64,000 nucleotides of DNA from Streptomyces sp. NBC_00237 (GTDB lineage Bacteria; Actinomycetota; Actinomycetes; Streptomycetales; Streptomycetaceae), in NCBI RefSeq assembly GCF_026342435.1, contig NZ_JAPEMT010000003.1, forward strand, positions 806,001 to 870,000, in the 5' to 3' direction. Positions 62,785 to 64,000 of the stretch are shown in pieces. Positions within the stretch are counted from its first letter, which is position 1; each line of letters begins with the position of its first letter. Below the pieces are notes generated by a model. The model did not search any database and had not been told where the DNA came from. It saw only the letters and a program-made list of their open reading frames with translations. The position numbers were made by a program, and so were the translations under genes.

Positions 62785-63272
62785 GGCCCCCCTTCTTGCT
62801 GCAACTCGCTGCTATTCGCTGCTACTCGGCGATGGCGGTGGTGTAGCTCCAGCGGAACACCGGCACCTCACGGCCCTCGACAACCTCGATCCCGCCCGTC
62901 CGCTCGAAATGCTCATGGCGCCCGCAAGTGGGCAACCGCACCCTCTGCGAGGGCTCAGCCCCCGCAACCTGCTGCACCCTGGCCACACCGCCCGCCCCGC
63001 CACCGAACACCACGATCACCAGGGTGAGAGGGATCTTCCTTCTGAGGCAGCCGACAGCGCCAGGCCGCAATGGAGCGGCGCACTGACGTGAAGAGAGGAT
63101 GAAGGGGGAGAGAAGGAGACGCGGTTCCTCGCTGACGCCGTCCATCGCGGAACGGCCAGCAATCACCTACGCGCGGTCCGCGGCGCGGACCAGACCTGCA
63201 GCACCACGGCGCACTCGGTTGCCGTCCGCCCTCGGAGCGGAGACACAAGCCCTTCCAGAAGCGCCGCCTCAT
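62785..63272. other. Region upstream of the PKS operon (about 490 bp)
   Basis: No supported gene. It should contain the PKS promoter. Just before the PKS start, a degenerate repeat of CGCTGCTATT/CGCTGCTACT is seen at 62807-62827. Confidence 0.45.
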
Positions 63273-63371
63273 GACCTCCCACAGGTCGTGCACCCCGCGT
63301 CGTACGACTTCGTGGCCGTCGAGCAGGAAGACGCGGATCGGCTGCTGTGGCGAGAATGCGCGGACGTTCAT
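63273..63371 (-). pseudogene. Response-regulator N-terminal remnant (DevR/NarL type)
   Basis: From ATG 63371 the frame reads MNVRAFSPQQPIRVFLLDGH then EVVRRGVHDLWEV, the first 33 residues of a Streptomyces DevR-like response regulator. The usual acidic pair DDHE is DGHE here. Downstream the receiver and helix-turn-helix are missing. It lies upstream of the hypE 3' end, a neighbourhood where such regulators occur. Confidence 0.6.
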
Positions 63372-63506
63372 GACAGCCCCCTGGGGGTGTGGCTTCGTGG
63401 CGACATGGTCCTGCGGGTGCACGGCTCTGGGGCGATCGTGTCGTGAGTGGAGCCCTGGGCACCAGTGCCGGACGGCCACTGTGGGAGACCGACGGTCCGT
63501 CATAGC

Positions 63507-64000
63507 TCAGCAGATACGCGGGAGTTGCTCGCCCACGGGCATGTCGATCAGGCGGCCCGCGCCCATGAGTGTCCGCATGACGACCCGGCCAAAGTGCCCG
63601 CGCACGGCAGTGCCGATCCGTACGGCGTGGGAGCCCTCGGGTCGCGACCGCATGGCCTCCAGCGCGCCGTCGGCGGCTTCGGGGGCGACGAACGCGACCA
63701 GGCATCCCTCGTTCGCGACGATCAGCGGGTCCAGTCCCAGCAGGTCACAGGCCGCGGCCACGGCAGGCGGGACGGGCAGGGTGCTCTCGTCGATCTCGAC
63801 ACAGAGGTCCGCGTCGTGGGCGATCTCGTTGAGAGTGGTGGCCAGGCCCCCGCGTGTGGGATCGCGCAGGGCGTGGACGGCCGGTCCGTACGGGGCGAGG
63901 GCCTGAACCAGACGGTGCAGGGGGCGGGTGTCGGAGGCGATGTCGGTCTCGAAGCCGAGCCCTTCCCGCGTGGACAGGACGGCGGTTCCGTGCAGCCCGA
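63507..64000 (-). CDS. hypE: HypE hydrogenase maturation protein, C-terminal part (runs off the right edge)
   Basis: The 163 visible codons encode LHGTAVLSTREGLGFETD, HALRDPTRGGLATTLNEIAH (the AIR-synthase-fold DPTRGG motif), CDLLGLDPLIVANEGCLVAF and the diagnostic C-terminal tail GEQLPRIC. HypE dehydrates carbamoylated cysteine at that tail to make the cyanide ligand of [NiFe] hydrogenase, with HypF. The terminal cysteine is intact. The N-terminal half and any other hyp genes lie beyond the window. Confidence 0.95.
   Translation of the reverse strand, partial: GLHGTAVLSTREGLGFETDIASDTRPLHRLVQALAPYGPAVHALRDPTRGGLATTLNEIAHDADLCVEIDESTLPVPPAVAAACDLLGLDPLIVANEGCLVAFVAPEAADGALEAMRSRPEGSHAVRIGTAVRGHFGRVVMRTLMGAGRLIDMPVGEQLPRIC

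Noticed and set aside
1..64000. CRISPR arrays, tRNA or rRNA genes
   Set aside because: No regularly spaced repeats, cloverleaf-like tRNA sequences or rRNA signatures were noticed by eye; a covariance search would be decisive.

Overview
The window is high-GC actinobacterial DNA and almost certainly comes from a Streptomyces or a close relative. The codon use, GTG starts, start/stop overlaps and gene families (GAF-ANTAR regulators, TPR regulators, DUF6230/DUF6114 pairs, 2-methylisoborneol genes, AveC-like proteins, HypE) all fit. No rRNA, tRNA or CRISPR array was seen. Many insertion-sequence remnants and broken genes suggest a fluid accessory region such as a chromosome arm; that placement is an inference.

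Region 1 (1-6.8 kb): the start of a phosphotransferase-like gene, a small protein and a TPR regulator; a Tat-exported protein gene split by a complete IS5-family element; a decayed transposase; and a three-gene set (DUF6230, DUF6114, secreted protein).

Region 2 (6.9-28.1 kb) is a terpenoid region. One minus-strand operon holds an ACP, a ketosynthase and a P450. A second minus-strand operon encodes a cyclic-nucleotide-binding family 2B encapsulin shell (EshA-like), 2-methylisoborneol synthase, GPP 2-C-methyltransferase and a polyprenyl diphosphate synthase. After a TPR regulator comes a plus-strand operon with a KAS III, an ACP and a complete mevalonate pathway: mevalonate kinase, diphosphomevalonate decarboxylase, phosphomevalonate kinase, type 2 IPP isomerase, HMG-CoA reductase and HMG-CoA synthase. 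Together these could make IPP/DMAPP, condense them to GPP, methylate and cyclise GPP, and possibly enclose the cyclase in a protein shell.

Region 3 (28.5-54 kb) is a mosaic of ordinary genes and mobile-element debris. The ordinary genes include an alpha/beta hydrolase with a divergent TetR, an ECF sigma factor with a SRPBCC partner, three GAF-ANTAR proteins, and a LysR regulator facing an inositol-phosphatase-like/NAD(P)-binding gene pair. The debris includes IS701, IS630, IS110, IS21 and IS5 pieces, one complete IS3-family element, a broken serine recombinase, a DNA ligase fused to a transposase tail, and an ANTAR gene with an internal stop codon.

Region 4 (54.1-62.8 kb) is a tightly coupled four-gene operon: a single-module type I PKS (KS-AT-DH-KR-ACP, no thioesterase), two AveC-like membrane proteins and an FAD-dependent oxygenase. 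It is the best candidate for an undescribed pathway. The window ends with a response-regulator remnant and the 3' part of hypE.
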